Positions 22,365-34,163 of a stretch of 64,000 bases of DNA are shown one piece after another. Origin of the DNA: Capsicum annuum (lineage: Eukaryota; Streptophyta; Magnoliopsida; Solanales; Solanaceae); contig NC_061119.1 of assembly GCF_002878395.1 (NCBI RefSeq), positions 18,597,331 to 18,661,330 of the forward strand, given 5' to 3'. Positions within the stretch are counted from its first letter, which is position 1; each line of letters opens with the position of its first letter. The notes beneath the pieces were generated by a model. That model had not been told where the DNA came from. It did no database searches and worked only from the letters and a program-made list of their open reading frames with translations. Position numbers and translations under genes: made by a program.

Positions 22365-24941
22365 TGTAATACTCCGGATTTTTTTTTAAGTCGAGTTTCA
22401 TATTTAAGAAGAGTAAGGGCTGACTTCTCAAGTGAGAAATATTTTAAACCGTGTAGAATTTCCCTAATATCAATTTTTTGTCATTTAGAGAATTGAATAA
22501 GCTTTTCGTCAATACTAAATTCACCCAAATCCGACACTTGGGCGAAGAGTCAGATCCATTTTAATGAGAGTTGTCGGAACCACCCAGGTGCGACGGATAG
22601 GTTAACGGACCGTCAAGTTTGACGAACCATCGCCCGGACCATCATAACCAGGTAGTGACTCCCTCTTCTGGCCCAAGTGCGATGGCCAAGACGACAGACT
22701 ATCAAGCTAGCGACGGATCTTTGCTAGGACCGTCGCAACTAAGGCAGTATGGCCTTTTTATGACCAATATGCGACGGACCGTCAGACTAGCGATGGACCG
22801 TCACTCTGACCATCGCAAATCCCGTTCAGTATTTTTAAGTCATTTTTAAAAGGATCTTTTGGGTCTTTTTTCTTTTAATACCCTGATATATTCAAAATAA
22901 AGCAGATAGACTCATTATCTCCCAAAATATCTAAGAGCTAGGGTTTCTCTCTCAAGAGCAAATCCAAAATCCTTCTCCAAGAAATTCAAGAACTCACCAT
23001 AGATTCTTCAAATTGAGTTGAGATTTGAGTTCCCCAATTCCAAGGCTTCAAGAACCCTCTCTAAAAGAGGAAGAGAAAGAATTTTAAATAAGCTTATACA
23101 TCGAATTACACAATCTAAGGTATGTGGGGTTTTGAACAAGGGTAATCCTTACACCCTGTTCCCAAAGACTTATTTTAAACTATAAGTTTTCTGTAATTTA
23201 TGAGATTTTACATGAAATTGAATTAGGGTTTTTCACCCATTGTTATTGGTTGCAAACTTTTGATGTTTCCCATGAATTAAAAGTCAAATAAAGTGATTTT
23301 ACATGTTTCTTAAGAAATTGAAGCTAGGTTTATACCCTATATTGTTATTCCTTGGAAATTTAATGGTTGCAATGCTCTAGAAATTAAAATATATGAGTAC
23401 GTTGAGATTTTGAGACAAATTTCTGTAAATTCCAGATTTCTATTTGATTTGTGAGTCCATATGATATCTAATATGCATTTTGATGAGTCTTAACTTGAGA
23501 TTTGATTATAGGTCACTAAGCCCTACTTGAGATTTGCAATTTCATGAACTTTGGTGCTATAAGCACCCAGGATTTGAGTACTTTGAGATTATTGAGAAAG
23601 TTTTGACCTTAATGGTTATAGTAGCTTTGAAATCCACTTTATTACATGAGATTACAGATTTTATAGTTGGGTTCTTTATGAATCACGAGATTATTTTTAA
23701 AGTGGATTTCCATGAGATGAGCATAGCTAACTAAAGGGAGTAGCATTTAGCATCGAGTTGGGTAAGTTAATACAGTTTCATATCCCAGAACTACGTGCCA
23801 CTGTAGGATTGAGATTTATAGGCCCGAGGCCAAGATAAGTTATCACTAAGTTGAGGTTATACTCCCTGGCAAGAGTATGATGCCTCTCCCCAACATGTGG
23901 TTTCTTCCTTAGGAGGACAAGATGTTAGACTGTATGTAGCTCGCATGGTTTATGTTGGTTAAGAGAACCTCCCTAAAGTATTTTCCCCTGAGATAGAATA
24001 TTTTCCCTAAAGCTTTGAGATAAGTGATTTTTCCTAATAGTAAGATTTTCAAAATAGTTTCTTGAAGTAAAATTTTCCCAAGAAGAAAGTAGTTTTCTCT
24101 ACTAGTAAGAGTCATAGAATTCCAAGTTCCAAGTTTCTTGAGTTTAAAAAATTTCTAAGTTCTTGAGCATTAAAGAAGTTTTACTCTCCATGAGATATAT
24201 GCATGATTTTGAAAGTATTGTTTAAAGCTTTCTTTAGTCTTCGAGTAATGAGAATAAGAGAAGAGTTCAGATTTTAAAGCTAAAGTATAATGACTCATGA
24301 GATTTGTGTTACATGCTTCATTCTATATGATTTATGAATTTTATATTGTAGACGTATTCAAGCTATGTGAGTCATTTATATTTTCATGCATGATTTGATT
24401 AAAGAGTATGGATATTGTTTTCTGTAAATTCATGCACCCCCATATACTCAGTACATTCCCAAGTGCTCATCCACATATACGTCTATGTGCTACATTGTCT
24501 TATAATGTAGGTTTAGGTGCTCAGTCCCAGCCTCGTTAGTGATTTTCGAGTACTTTTGTCTACATCTCCACAGTGGTGAGTCCTTATGGTTCGAGGACTT
24601 ATTTTCAAACATTTCAGAGTTTTAGTAGATATATTATTGCTTTCAGTTCAGTTTGAGTCAGCTGGGACTTGTCCCAATGGCTCTCTAGTTCATGGAGTAG
24701 TAGAGGCTTTGTCAGACTAGTTATCAGATTAATAGTATGTTGAGATTTCCAATTTTGTGGTCGTTTGGACCGAGTATTTTCATCGTATTTCCTATCATAT
24801 GATATGACAGTACCAGTGTTTTATTTATTTCATCTTAAATTGAGTTATTATATGTAGTAATAGGCTCAAAGGGTTAGCTTGGGGCTACTTGTAGCCTTAA
24901 GCACTGTGTGACGTCCTGAGAGGTGATTTCGGGTCATTACA
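22365..24941 (+). mobile_element. Chromovirus-type solo LTR (2,577 bp) with GAAAC target duplication
   Basis: It starts TGTAATACTCCGG and ends TCGGGTCATTACA. GAAAC flanks both sides (22360-22364 and 24942-24946). It has the same plan as the LTRs at 2.8-14.8 kb: an AT-rich start, a GC-rich palindromic module at 22560-22825, a conserved middle with GGTTCGAGGACTTATTTTC and an end with CTTGGGGCTACTTGTAGCC. No interior is attached, so it is a solo LTR. It sits inside the LINE. The frames at 22619-22849 and 23534-23734 are not genes. Confidence 0.9.
22560..22825. repeat. GC-rich module of inverted GCGACGG/CCGTCGC motifs within LTR
   Basis: Repeated GCGACGGACCGTCA, GACCGTCGCA and GACCATCGCA motifs occur in both orientations, able to form several short hairpins. 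The module sits near the expected U3 position. Confidence 0.7.
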
Positions 24942-24950
24942 GAAACCCAT

Positions 24951-26887
24951 TATCACACCCCTTTTTTAACCAAAAAGATTTATGATTTTAATGTTTGAAA
25001 GGATTATTATTATTAAGTGACAAAAGATGAAATTTGTTTCGAAAAGGATTCTTTTAACAATCAAACTTAGAGTCACCACTTGGCTTAAACCTGGTGTGCC
25101 AATTCACCTTTTAAAATCCTTTTTCAAAACAATTTTGGCTCTTTTAAACTGATCCATAAATAGAGATTTTGGTTAAAGAATTTTGTTGACCGAGGGAAAG
25201 GAGTTAGGCACCCTTTGATCCTGTGGTTCAACCACGGTCACTTCATGGATTGTATCAAATAATAGACACTATAGAATGCATAGGCCAAGCAAAAACACAC
25301 AAACCAAGTAAACAAAGAGATCAAACAAAACTCAAAACCAAAATAATGTCCCGTCTGAATTATACAGTCCAAAAAATAGAAAATGTGGAAATATAAATCC
25401 TATTTTAAACTAATTTTTAACTATGCTCAACCCGACACCTCGGGCCTTCATCACAAACGTCCTCCAGGTATAAGATACTTTAGGGCATACCCCGGTGAAT
25501 TAATACAAATGGCCTCAGGGCATTCTCCAGATAAATGAATACATTTTTTTCAGTGCGAGAAAACCAAATCATTCAACAAAATTTCAAACATTCAACAAAA
25601 CCACGAGTCCTAAAATTTGCCTACCCAACCTATATTTGCCTATCAATTATCGGCCTAAACAGGATATTATCGAGTTCAATGAAATTAAAATCCATTTCAA
25701 ATCAAACAAATCAATTAATCAACACCAATAGATATTCACTTTTATCGATTTTCAATCCCTTTACCCAAATTATTTTTCAATAGAAATTTCTTATACGATA
25801 CATGGTTATCCAACTCATACCAACATCAAATTTATACCACAATCAATTATCCATAACAAGCAATATCAACATCAACAAAATCACACAATCATTATCATCC
25901 AATACATAATCATAAAATCAATTTCCCAAATTTAAGATGAAATAAAGAAAGAGAGTTAAAGAGTTGGAACTTAATTATTGATTTCAATATATTGAAGATA
26001 GAACCATGCCCAAACAAACCTCAATTCGAACCTCAACAAAAACCCGCCCACTCAAATCTTTAATCCAAAGAATTAAAAAACACTCGAGAACAAAAAATTA
26101 TAAGAAAATAAAAAAACTCGTGTGTCCGGATCATTTAGCATTTTTACGGTGAGACTCGCTAGGAATTTGAACAAAAGCTGTGAAAATCCGCTACTGGTGG
26201 CAGATTTAGAGGTGTTGGTGGATTTAGGTGTTTTGGACACCGATTAATAGTGTTTACCGATGGATTTTGATGTGTTTTGATGGCTTTAATCATCTTCCAG
26301 CGAAGACATGTCGTTTCCTACGTGAAGTCACCAAAAAAATGAGTTTTTCAATCTATTTTTACTTTTTTTCCCCTTTAGTTCACTGTCCCTCTCTCGCCGT
26401 TCAACTCTGTTTTCCATTGCTTACTCCTTTTCTTCGATCACTATTCATCGATCTCTTTCCCTCGTCACTCGATTTACTCTCCTCTATTGTGTGTATCTAA
26501 ATTATGAGAGGCATAAATGTGCAAAATTCTCGTGAAATCTCTTTGGAAATTAGTTGTGATTATATGGTGTAGTCTTTTCTGTGAATGGGAATTATGAGTG
26601 ATTGTATTTTGTATAAGGTGTAGTGTGTATATAGTGTATTATTTTCCAATGGGAAAGAAACATGAGGGAAGGGGTATGTGGGGTAGGGGTGGGGTGGTGA
26701 TGTGTGGTCAAAAAAATTTTAAGAGAAGGTTAATTTTGTTACCAAAAGAATATTGGAGATTGGGTTTGTTAGGGGTTTGTTATTTTGTCTTCTAGTGGGG
26801 AAATTCTCACATGATTGAGGGTACATAGTAGGATAGGATAAATAGGTAAAAATACACTCATGGAAGGGACAAAATTATGTGTCTACA
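24951..26887 (-). repeat. 3' LTR of Tat/Ogre-like element
   Basis: It runs from TATCACACCCCTTTTTTAACC at the left to GTGTCTACA at the right and matches 34164-35819 over long stretches (for example GACCGAGG, then ACTATAGAATGCATA). The first base pair of the edge is mutated (TATCACACC against TGTCACACC in the other copy). Confidence 0.88.
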
Positions 26888-27394
26888 TCATTCCCTTCTT
26901 TGGATGTAAACACAAAGGGTTTGCAGACAAAGAAGTAGAAACGAGACCAAATTTTCACTCGATCATTATTCAAAGGGAGGATACAGAAGGAAGGAATGCG
27001 ACCGATTCTTGATTTTGGACATCCTACTTACCCAGATTATTAGGGAATCGAGTCACAAGTATCTCAAAGGGTTGGAAAGGTAGGGACTATACCGAGTTGG
27101 AGAGTCGAGTGAGGCCTTGTTGAGGTTTTAGTCGACGGCTCTGTTATTACATCAAAAATGAAAATTATAAGTTTAAAGATAACAGAAATTACAGAATTCC
27201 TATATATGCAGCTTCTCTGGACTCTTGACATGATTTTGTAATGCTTTCAAAATTGACAAAAGATCAGATCTTCTTGGGGTTGATCTTGAGAATAGATTCT
27301 TTGTCCATATAAAATTTGATATTTGGAGATGAACTCACAAATTGACCTTGTTCTTTTGGTGGTGCTTCTGAACCTGAATTTGAGAATCTTTACC
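26888..27394 (-). other. 3' interior of Tat/Ogre-like element, non-coding
   Basis: Next to the 3' LTR the minus strand has a purine-rich AAAGAAGGGAATGA, a plausible polypurine tract. The rest has no recognised coding. Confidence 0.5.
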
Positions 27395-28515
27395 CTATTC
27401 TTCAGGTGGGCTCCTGACTTACAATTTCTTCACCTGGTTGCTTGACTTTTAATTGTATCACCCTACTCTCCAGGCGAGCTCCTGACTTACTATTTTTAAT
27501 CTTTTGATTTTCAATTTCATCGCCCTCTTCTTCGGGCGGGCTCCCGACTTGTAATTCCCTCACTTTATTGCCTTTCAATTTCTTCACCTTGTTTCTTGAC
27601 ATTCAATCTCTTAACCTTATTGCTTGATTTCTATTTCTTCACCTTGTTCTTCAGGCGAGCTCCTGACTTTCAATTTCATGACCCTATTTTTCAGGCGGGC
27701 TCCTAACTTGCCATTTAATCACCCTGTTCTTCTGGCGGGCTCCTGACTTGTAATTTCATCACCCTGTTCTTCAAGCAGGATCCTGACTTTCAAATTCATC
27801 ACCCTATTCTTCAGGCGGCCTCCTAACTTGATATTTCATCACCTTATTCTTCAGGTGGGCTCCCGAGTTGTAATTTCTTTACTCTGTTCTTTGGGAGAGC
27901 TCCTGACTTGCAATCTCCTCAATATGTTCTTTGAGCAAGCTCTTGACTTTTAATTTCATCACCCCATTCTTAGGGAGGGCTCCCAAGTTACAATTTCTTC
28001 ACTCTGTTCTTCGGGCAAGCTCCTGACTTACAATTTTATTACCCTGTTCTTCAAGCAGGCTCCTGACTTACAATTCCCTCACTTTGTTCCTTGAGAGAGC
28101 TCCCGAATTTCAATTTCATTATCCTATTCTTTGTGTGGGCTCCCGAGTTGCAATTTCTTTACTCTATTCTCCAAGAGATCTCTCAATTTCAATTTAATCA
28201 TCCTATTCTTTGGGCAGGCTCCCGAGTTACAATTTATTTACTCTGTTCTTCGGGCGAGCTCCCGACTTATAATTTCATCACCCTATTCTTCAAGCGAGCT
28301 CCTGACTTGCAATTTCCTCACTTTGTTCTCTGGGTGAGCTCTCGACTTTCAATTTCATCACCCTATTTGTTGGGCGGGCTCCCGAGTTGCAATTTCTTCA
28401 CTCTATTCTCTGGATGAGCTCTCGAATTTCATTTTCATCATCCTGTTCTTCAGGAGGGCTCCTGACTTGCAATTTCTTCACCTTGTTCTCCAGGCGGGCA
28501 CCTAAAATCAAAATC
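27395..28515. repeat. Tandem array, about 41-42 bp unit, roughly 27 copies
   Basis: Units follow the pattern CACCCTGTTCTTC, AGGCGGGCTCCTGACTTG, CAATTTCAT with many substitutions. The array lies in the 3' untranslated region of the Tat/Ogre-like element. Tandem arrays at this position are a known property of Ogre and Tat elements. The frames across it (28091-28417, 28131-28337, 27402-27602) are products of the repeat and not genes. Confidence 0.9.
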
Positions 28516-29690
28516 AAAACTAGAACAAAAATTATCCCAAACAAAGATTATGATAAAGAAGATTTCATATTTCAGAAAAATAAAGTCTCACTTTAGGAGG
28601 GTCCTAAAGTGAAGTTCCATATAACATGAAGTACTTTTAATTTTTATCCCAGTTTTTATCAAAAGCTTTTGCGGGTGTCAAACTTAATCACAACTACTTG
28701 TAACAGTGCATAATGAAAAAATGAATCATGATTCTGATCAACAAATGCCCCTTTTGAGGGTAAAATTAAATGACTGAGACCAACAAGTCCCTCTCTTAGG
28801 AATGAAAGTGAAAGTTTCTTGCTAAAAGTGCATCTTTCAGAATTAACAGTTCAAATTAGGAAGTGCACCTCATAGCCGTGAGACTTAAAAGACCCAACTT
28901 AGAGAATGTGTCTCTTAGGGGTACAAGTTGATGAGTTTTACCATAATTGTTATTACCAAACTTGTACAGCAACACTGCTCTTGCATTTACAGAAATGAGA
29001 AATTGTACCTCTGGACATTTGTGCTTTAAAGCCTTTGATTTGAAAGTAGCAACTGTTCCTATTTCATACAAAGAAAACTTGTGAGTTTAAAATAGGGTGG
29101 TTGGATTACAACTTTGGCTTTTGAGGCAATTTCTCTTGCACTCGCCATATTTAAATCGTTCTTCCAATCATTAGTATTTGTCATTGCCTTGTTGCACCAT
29201 TGATCAAAACTCAGAATATTAAGAGTGACTATGAAACAAACACAATATCTCTACTTTGCTATGTTTCTTTGATAATTCTTTTTAAGCCTTGGTATTTTCA
29301 CAAATCCCCCAAATTTGTCTTTTGACAACAACCTTTTGTATGTCTTATTCTGACTTGCAATCTCATTTCTTTCAAGTGTCGGTCTTTTGTCTTGCTCTGT
29401 GCAATTGAAGAAGTTGGTAGCCAGTTTTGAAATCTTTTCTCACTTGTTTTGACATGGACTTGACTCAAAGACATGAGAAAAATGATTTTTGTTTGGATGA
29501 CAGACTCAAAAGAACAAAAATATAAATAAAGAGAAGAAAGAAAAGACACTATTTGTCCCTTTTTGAAAATAAAGAAAAGAAAAATTTATCTAAAAATAGC
29601 AGTCAACTCTAATGATTATGCCATGTATTTTGGATTAAGCTGCCTAATCTTTCCATCCAAACTTTCTACCAATCGTTTTTGAGTTAATGG
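28516..29690. other. Interior of Tat/Ogre-like element, no recognised coding
   Basis: Short frames only, without motifs. The expected pol region is absent. Confidence 0.55.
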
Positions 29691-29995
29691 CCCTAAAACT
29701 TTCTACCAATCGTTCGGCTAGTGGTGCCTTGAAGAGTTTTCTCCAACGAGCCTCTCTTATTTTCTTTTTCTCGGCTCACCATTGCCTTATGGTGCCCGTG
29801 AGAGTTTGTCACCAATGAGACTTTCTTATTTATATTTCTCTCAACTCAAAATCGTCTTACGGTGCCCGTGAGGATTTTCACCGATAAGTCTCTCTCATTT
29901 TTATCTCTCAACTTACCATCGCCTAACTGTGCCCGTGAGGGTTTGCACCAATAAGACTCTCTTATTTTTATTTCTCTCCTAATTTCTTATGATGG
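29690..29995. repeat. Second tandem array, about 70 bp unit, about four copies
   Basis: The repeated block is GGTGCCCGTGAG, GTTTGCACCAATAAGACTC, TCTTATTTTTATTTCTCTC with changes. It lies in the same non-coding interior as the 41-bp array. Confidence 0.75.
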
Positions 29996-31255
29996 GGAAG
30001 ACAAGTAGTTCCCTAAAATGCATTACATGCTGAGCCTTAACATTCTCAAATATTGATCTGAAGGTCTTTCTTTGGTTGTAACTTGGCTTTCGGATAAGTT
30101 TAGAAAGCAACACTTGGAGTGGGGTAGTACTTACAACTTTTGGAATCGACTCAAACAATAAGGGTTAACTCATTCCTCAGTTTCTTTTAATTAGGAAATT
30201 CTAAATTGTTTATTTGGTTGGATCGAGCCAAAAGTAGGGAAGCCTACGTATCTCACCTCTGAGAGAAGAGAATCAGGTCACACGTAGTTCCGACAACTCG
30301 CACTTTTGCTTGATTCTGATTTCTTCTCGTCTCTTCTTTTTCTGACTTTTTTTTCTTTCTTTCTCTTTGAAACTTTTTTAGCTTTGACACATTTTTTCTG
30401 ACTCTATTCTTTTGCCCGACTCTTTTCTTTTGAACTTTGCTAACTCTTATCTTGATTCCAAAAGAGGGGTATGAAAGAAAATAGAACTAAAGCTCAAACG
30501 GGGTTCACAAAGGATGACACAATGTTTGGATAGCTGAATGAAATGCCTCCGTCATATCAATCCTTGAAAATACAAGTACATATCATGCAATATGGAAGTG
30601 AAAGATGGAGATCATATGTGACATTTTTACAGCACTAACTTTTACTGAATTTGTGCATCACTACTCTTACACTTTATTCAACATACCACTCCACTTTTGT
30701 TGTACATTCCTCATGCTGAAGGACTCATGACTTCATAGAGCTAATTTTCTTTCTGCTCCTTTTGACATAGGATCGCACATTTACTGTTTGGCCTAATTAT
30801 GATATGTCTTTCAATTGATGACCACGTTATTCTTATAATTCTCAAAGTAGTTGCCTCAATTTTTTTAAAGTAGGCTTCATCTTGATCACCAAAATCCTCA
30901 ATACTCTATCTATTTTCTCAGATACTCTCTTTTTCTAACTTTAATCCTCTGACTCAATGTTTCATAATTAAACTGAATTTTAAGATCTGGTTGAAAATTC
31001 CGCTAGCATGTCATATCTCTAGAATCAACGTAAAATGTACTATGTAAAGAAAACAAACAAACAACACATATTTAAAATACAAAGGAAAAATGACACTATT
31101 TAGTTGAAATAAAAGATAGAAGGGTTTAAACATGAACAACAAAGAAACAAAATAAGATAGATTCTAAACTACAACCCTGAGATAATTCATAAAACAGAAA
31201 AGAAAACAAAATAAACTACCAACAATCCTTCCTGATAATTAGAGGACTGACTTCC
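29996..31255. other. Interior of Tat/Ogre-like element, no recognised coding
   Basis: No pol motifs on the minus strand. Includes one copy of a GCCTACGTATCTCAC / GAATCAGGTCACACGTAGTTC block near 30240-30300 that recurs twice further right. Confidence 0.55.
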
Positions 31256-32631
31256 CAATTGCTAAGCTTGACATTTAGCTACTGAGTGGCATATCATCAT
31301 GACTAGAACTTTCACCACTGTCAATGTTCTGCACCACAATCAATTTATCTTGAATCATTTTTTATATTTATATTTTCAAAGCCCAACAATCTTCAATACT
31401 GTGACCCTGAACATCAGAATGATAGCACATCATACATGAGGATCAAAATTTCTTAAATGCGGGTCAGAAGTATACCCAAGAAGAGGAGTGATCATGCCCT
31501 ATTGTAGTAATCTCTGGAACAGACTAGCATATGATTCTCCAATTGGTATGAAAATTTCCTTAGGCTTCTACCTCTTCACATTGTTTGACTTGGATCAAAC
31601 ATCGGAACTAGAAGGGCATTGATATGTTTGTGGAGTTGGAGGGTGACTCTGAGGCATTGGTGCGCGCCATTGTGAGTAAGAAGGGAGTTAAACATATGGC
31701 TATGTGTAGTATACTATATATGGAGGTGGGGAGATGGGGTATGATGGATTTTGACAGTGATTATATGGATCTTAGAAATGAACTTGGGCTTGAGACTGAG
31801 GATAACGACGACGTAGTCTTCTTGGACGTGCCCTTTAATTGATTACAATATTTCCCAAATGTTTCACAGATTTCTCATGTCCATCTCGCTCCTCAAATTT
31901 CGATATCTCAAGGCTTGGGAGAGGGTTAACACTTAAAGACATGCCCCAATTTTTGTATGAAACATCTTCTTTACCCGCAAGTCCTAGGAAATTTTTTATA
32001 TCATTTTCCGCACTCTTCATTTTTCCAACCATTTTCTCTTGATCTTCTTGCAAGCTATTGTTGTTAAGAAATTTGGTGGTCTAATTAATATTAAGGTGGG
32101 CTATGGAGTATAGCAATGATCATCAAGAGTATTGAACATGGGTCCACTAGCAGATTGGGGTAGTACAACCGTTGGATTGATAGCCAAAGTGAAAGCCTCA
32201 GTAGAAGGTTGAGGAACAAAAGCATAGATAGTATGTGGTGCTGTCAATGTGGTAGATTTCTACTGAAGAGTTAGTGAATGAGTGATGGAAGCATTGGGAT
32301 GCTTTTGGCTTGGAATGAATTCTGAGGCATATTGTAGTGCATCAACAACATTAGAAAATAGAGCTTGCAATTGTGATGGAAAACTCAGGGTATATGCAGG
32401 GTCAATAGTGGGGAATGGAGGAGGAGGCAACCCACTGAACCAAGGTCGATGTATTTCCGTCATTTGTTGCCTTAATCTCAAAATCTCTTGCTTTAAACTC
32501 TCATTTTCTTGACTCTTTGTTTGATCCATGATGTCACTCTCTATATCCTTGTTAGACACAACTAAACCTTCGTTGAATTTGGTGTGATGTGGAGGACCAG
32601 CTACAATTCCACAATGCCACAAACCAACCAC
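31256..32631 (-). pseudogene. Tat/Ogre-type gag, decayed
   Basis: On the minus strand, 32631-32260 is open and includes MDQTKSQENESLKQEILRLR and the Pro-rich SGLPPPPFPTIDPAYTLSF, a hallmark of the N-terminal gag of this lineage. The segment 32053-31835 gives GLAGKEDVSYKN and KFEERDGHEKSVKHL, matching the start of the capsid domain. Broken frames at 31620-31270 give YQLENHMLVCSRDYY and LLGILL. Between them lie deletions and stops. The helical ENESLKQEILRLRQQMTEI stretch is a likely coiled coil. No protease, RT or integrase follows, so the element could move only with help from a complete relative. Confidence 0.78.
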
Positions 32632-34140
32632 CTTAAACTGACTGAATAAGGGATAACAAACGTGCTAGATTTCAACACTTTCTCAAAACCTTTTTCTTTT
32701 TTCATTTTCTTTGGAAAAGATCATCGAACCCAAGAAGGGCGCATATGTATCTCACTCCCGAGAGAGGAGAATTAGGTGTGTGTAGTTTGTGAATTTTTGG
32801 AACAACATTGCCGATCAAACTCTCTTTCTTTTCTTTTTATTTTTCTTGAAACTTTAAGAAGAAAAGAAAATAACAAATTGTCAAAGATATTGACAAAAAT
32901 CTTTTTGAACTTTTCAACTTTAAAATTCCTATATAAAAATAAACCTGTGATTACCAAAGAATTTTTTTTTGGGTTTTCGATTTTGAATTTCATACGGAAA
33001 TGAAAATTGAAACTATTAAAGGAAAATATTTTTTGTAGTTTTATTTTAAATATGTTTATGACACCAAATCTAAATGAGGAGTGAAGAAAATCTTTTTGAA
33101 TTTTTTGAAATAAGATCACTGAACCCTAGAAGGGTTGCCTACGTATCTCACTCCCGAGAGAGGAGAATAAGGTGTGCGTAGTTCTTCTAGATTGGACAAT
33201 TAAAGAAAACTAATGGACCACGACTTGAGGGATATGACCAAAAAAGACAATGAAAAACAATTGATAAAATTATTTTTTGAGTTTTCAATTTGACACTTCT
33301 CATAAGAATGACACCAACAACTATGAAATGAAAAATCTTTTTGGTATTTTCGTTATGTGAAATGTACAAAATTTCTACCATGTTTTTTTGAATTTTTCTT
33401 TTATAAAATGCTCCTACAAATAAATCTTTTTAAAAATTCTCTAATTATGGATGCTTACTAAATAAACATAAGAAAAATCTCTTTGATGTTTTTGTTTTTA
33501 ACAAAATGAGTGCAAAAGGTAAAAAATCGTTTTGATTTTTTTTTTTACTGTGAAGAACAAAAGCCATAAAAACTTTAACAAACTACGAAACTCTTTTTTG
33601 ACTCATTTTTTTTTCAAACATGCTTTCTTTTAATTCTATCACATGCTTTTCTCAAATCAGTCCGTCAAATGACCTTGTTATCCTCAAAGATGAAAAATTA
33701 TCATGTAGGTATGCTTTAGGGGTGAGTCTCCTACAAAGGACCAAGTGGGTCTCACTAGGTCTTAGTATGATGTAGATAAGCATGACCTAAAGGTTGACCT
33801 ACATTGGGGTTTACCAACAAGGTTGTTCGAGGGATCTATGGTCGATAGTGGCTGTGACAGCTTTCCACTCACTCCATACATCCAACGACTCCCCCTCCTA
33901 AAATAAGGGTGACTCAACTAGAGTTCGTGTACATGACGTGTACTCCTGGACTTGTTGCTAAAGAAATGACTCGGGTTATGGAAATGATGTCAGATATAAA
34001 GCGGTAACACATAAGAGGAAAAATTGTAAACACGTAACAAATAGGCACTCTATAATGATAAAACAAATACAAACAATGTCTACACCCATAATGTCGAACT
34101 AAGCCGATACAACTCTAAAAATTATCTTGAATCCTGAAAA
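32632..34140 (-). other. 5' leader of Tat/Ogre-like element
   Basis: A long non-coding leader between the primer site and gag. It carries two copies (about 32735-32790 and 33125-33185) of the CTCACTCCCGAGAGAGGAGAA block, with a third near 30250. The frames at 32772-33119 and 33187-33381 have no motifs. Confidence 0.6.
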
Positions 34141-34160
34141 GTCTCCAGCGGAGTCGCCAA
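34141..34160 (-). promoter_or_regulatory. Primer binding site, tRNA-Arg type
   Basis: The minus strand reads TTGGCGACTCCGCTGGAGAC. It sits three bases from the LTR end GGGGTGTGACA and is one base from the TGGCGACTCCGCTGGGGA site used by Ogre/Tat elements. It fixes the orientation of the element. Confidence 0.85.
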
Positions 34161-34163
34161 AGC

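Noticed and set aside
22619..22849. 76-codon ORF in the GC-rich part of the solo LTR
   Set aside because: It lies entirely in the hairpin module of an LTR and has no homology I recognise.
28091..28596. Plus-strand ORFs with repeated CNFFTLFS-like segments
   Set aside because: They are generated by the 41-bp tandem array in a minus-oriented element.
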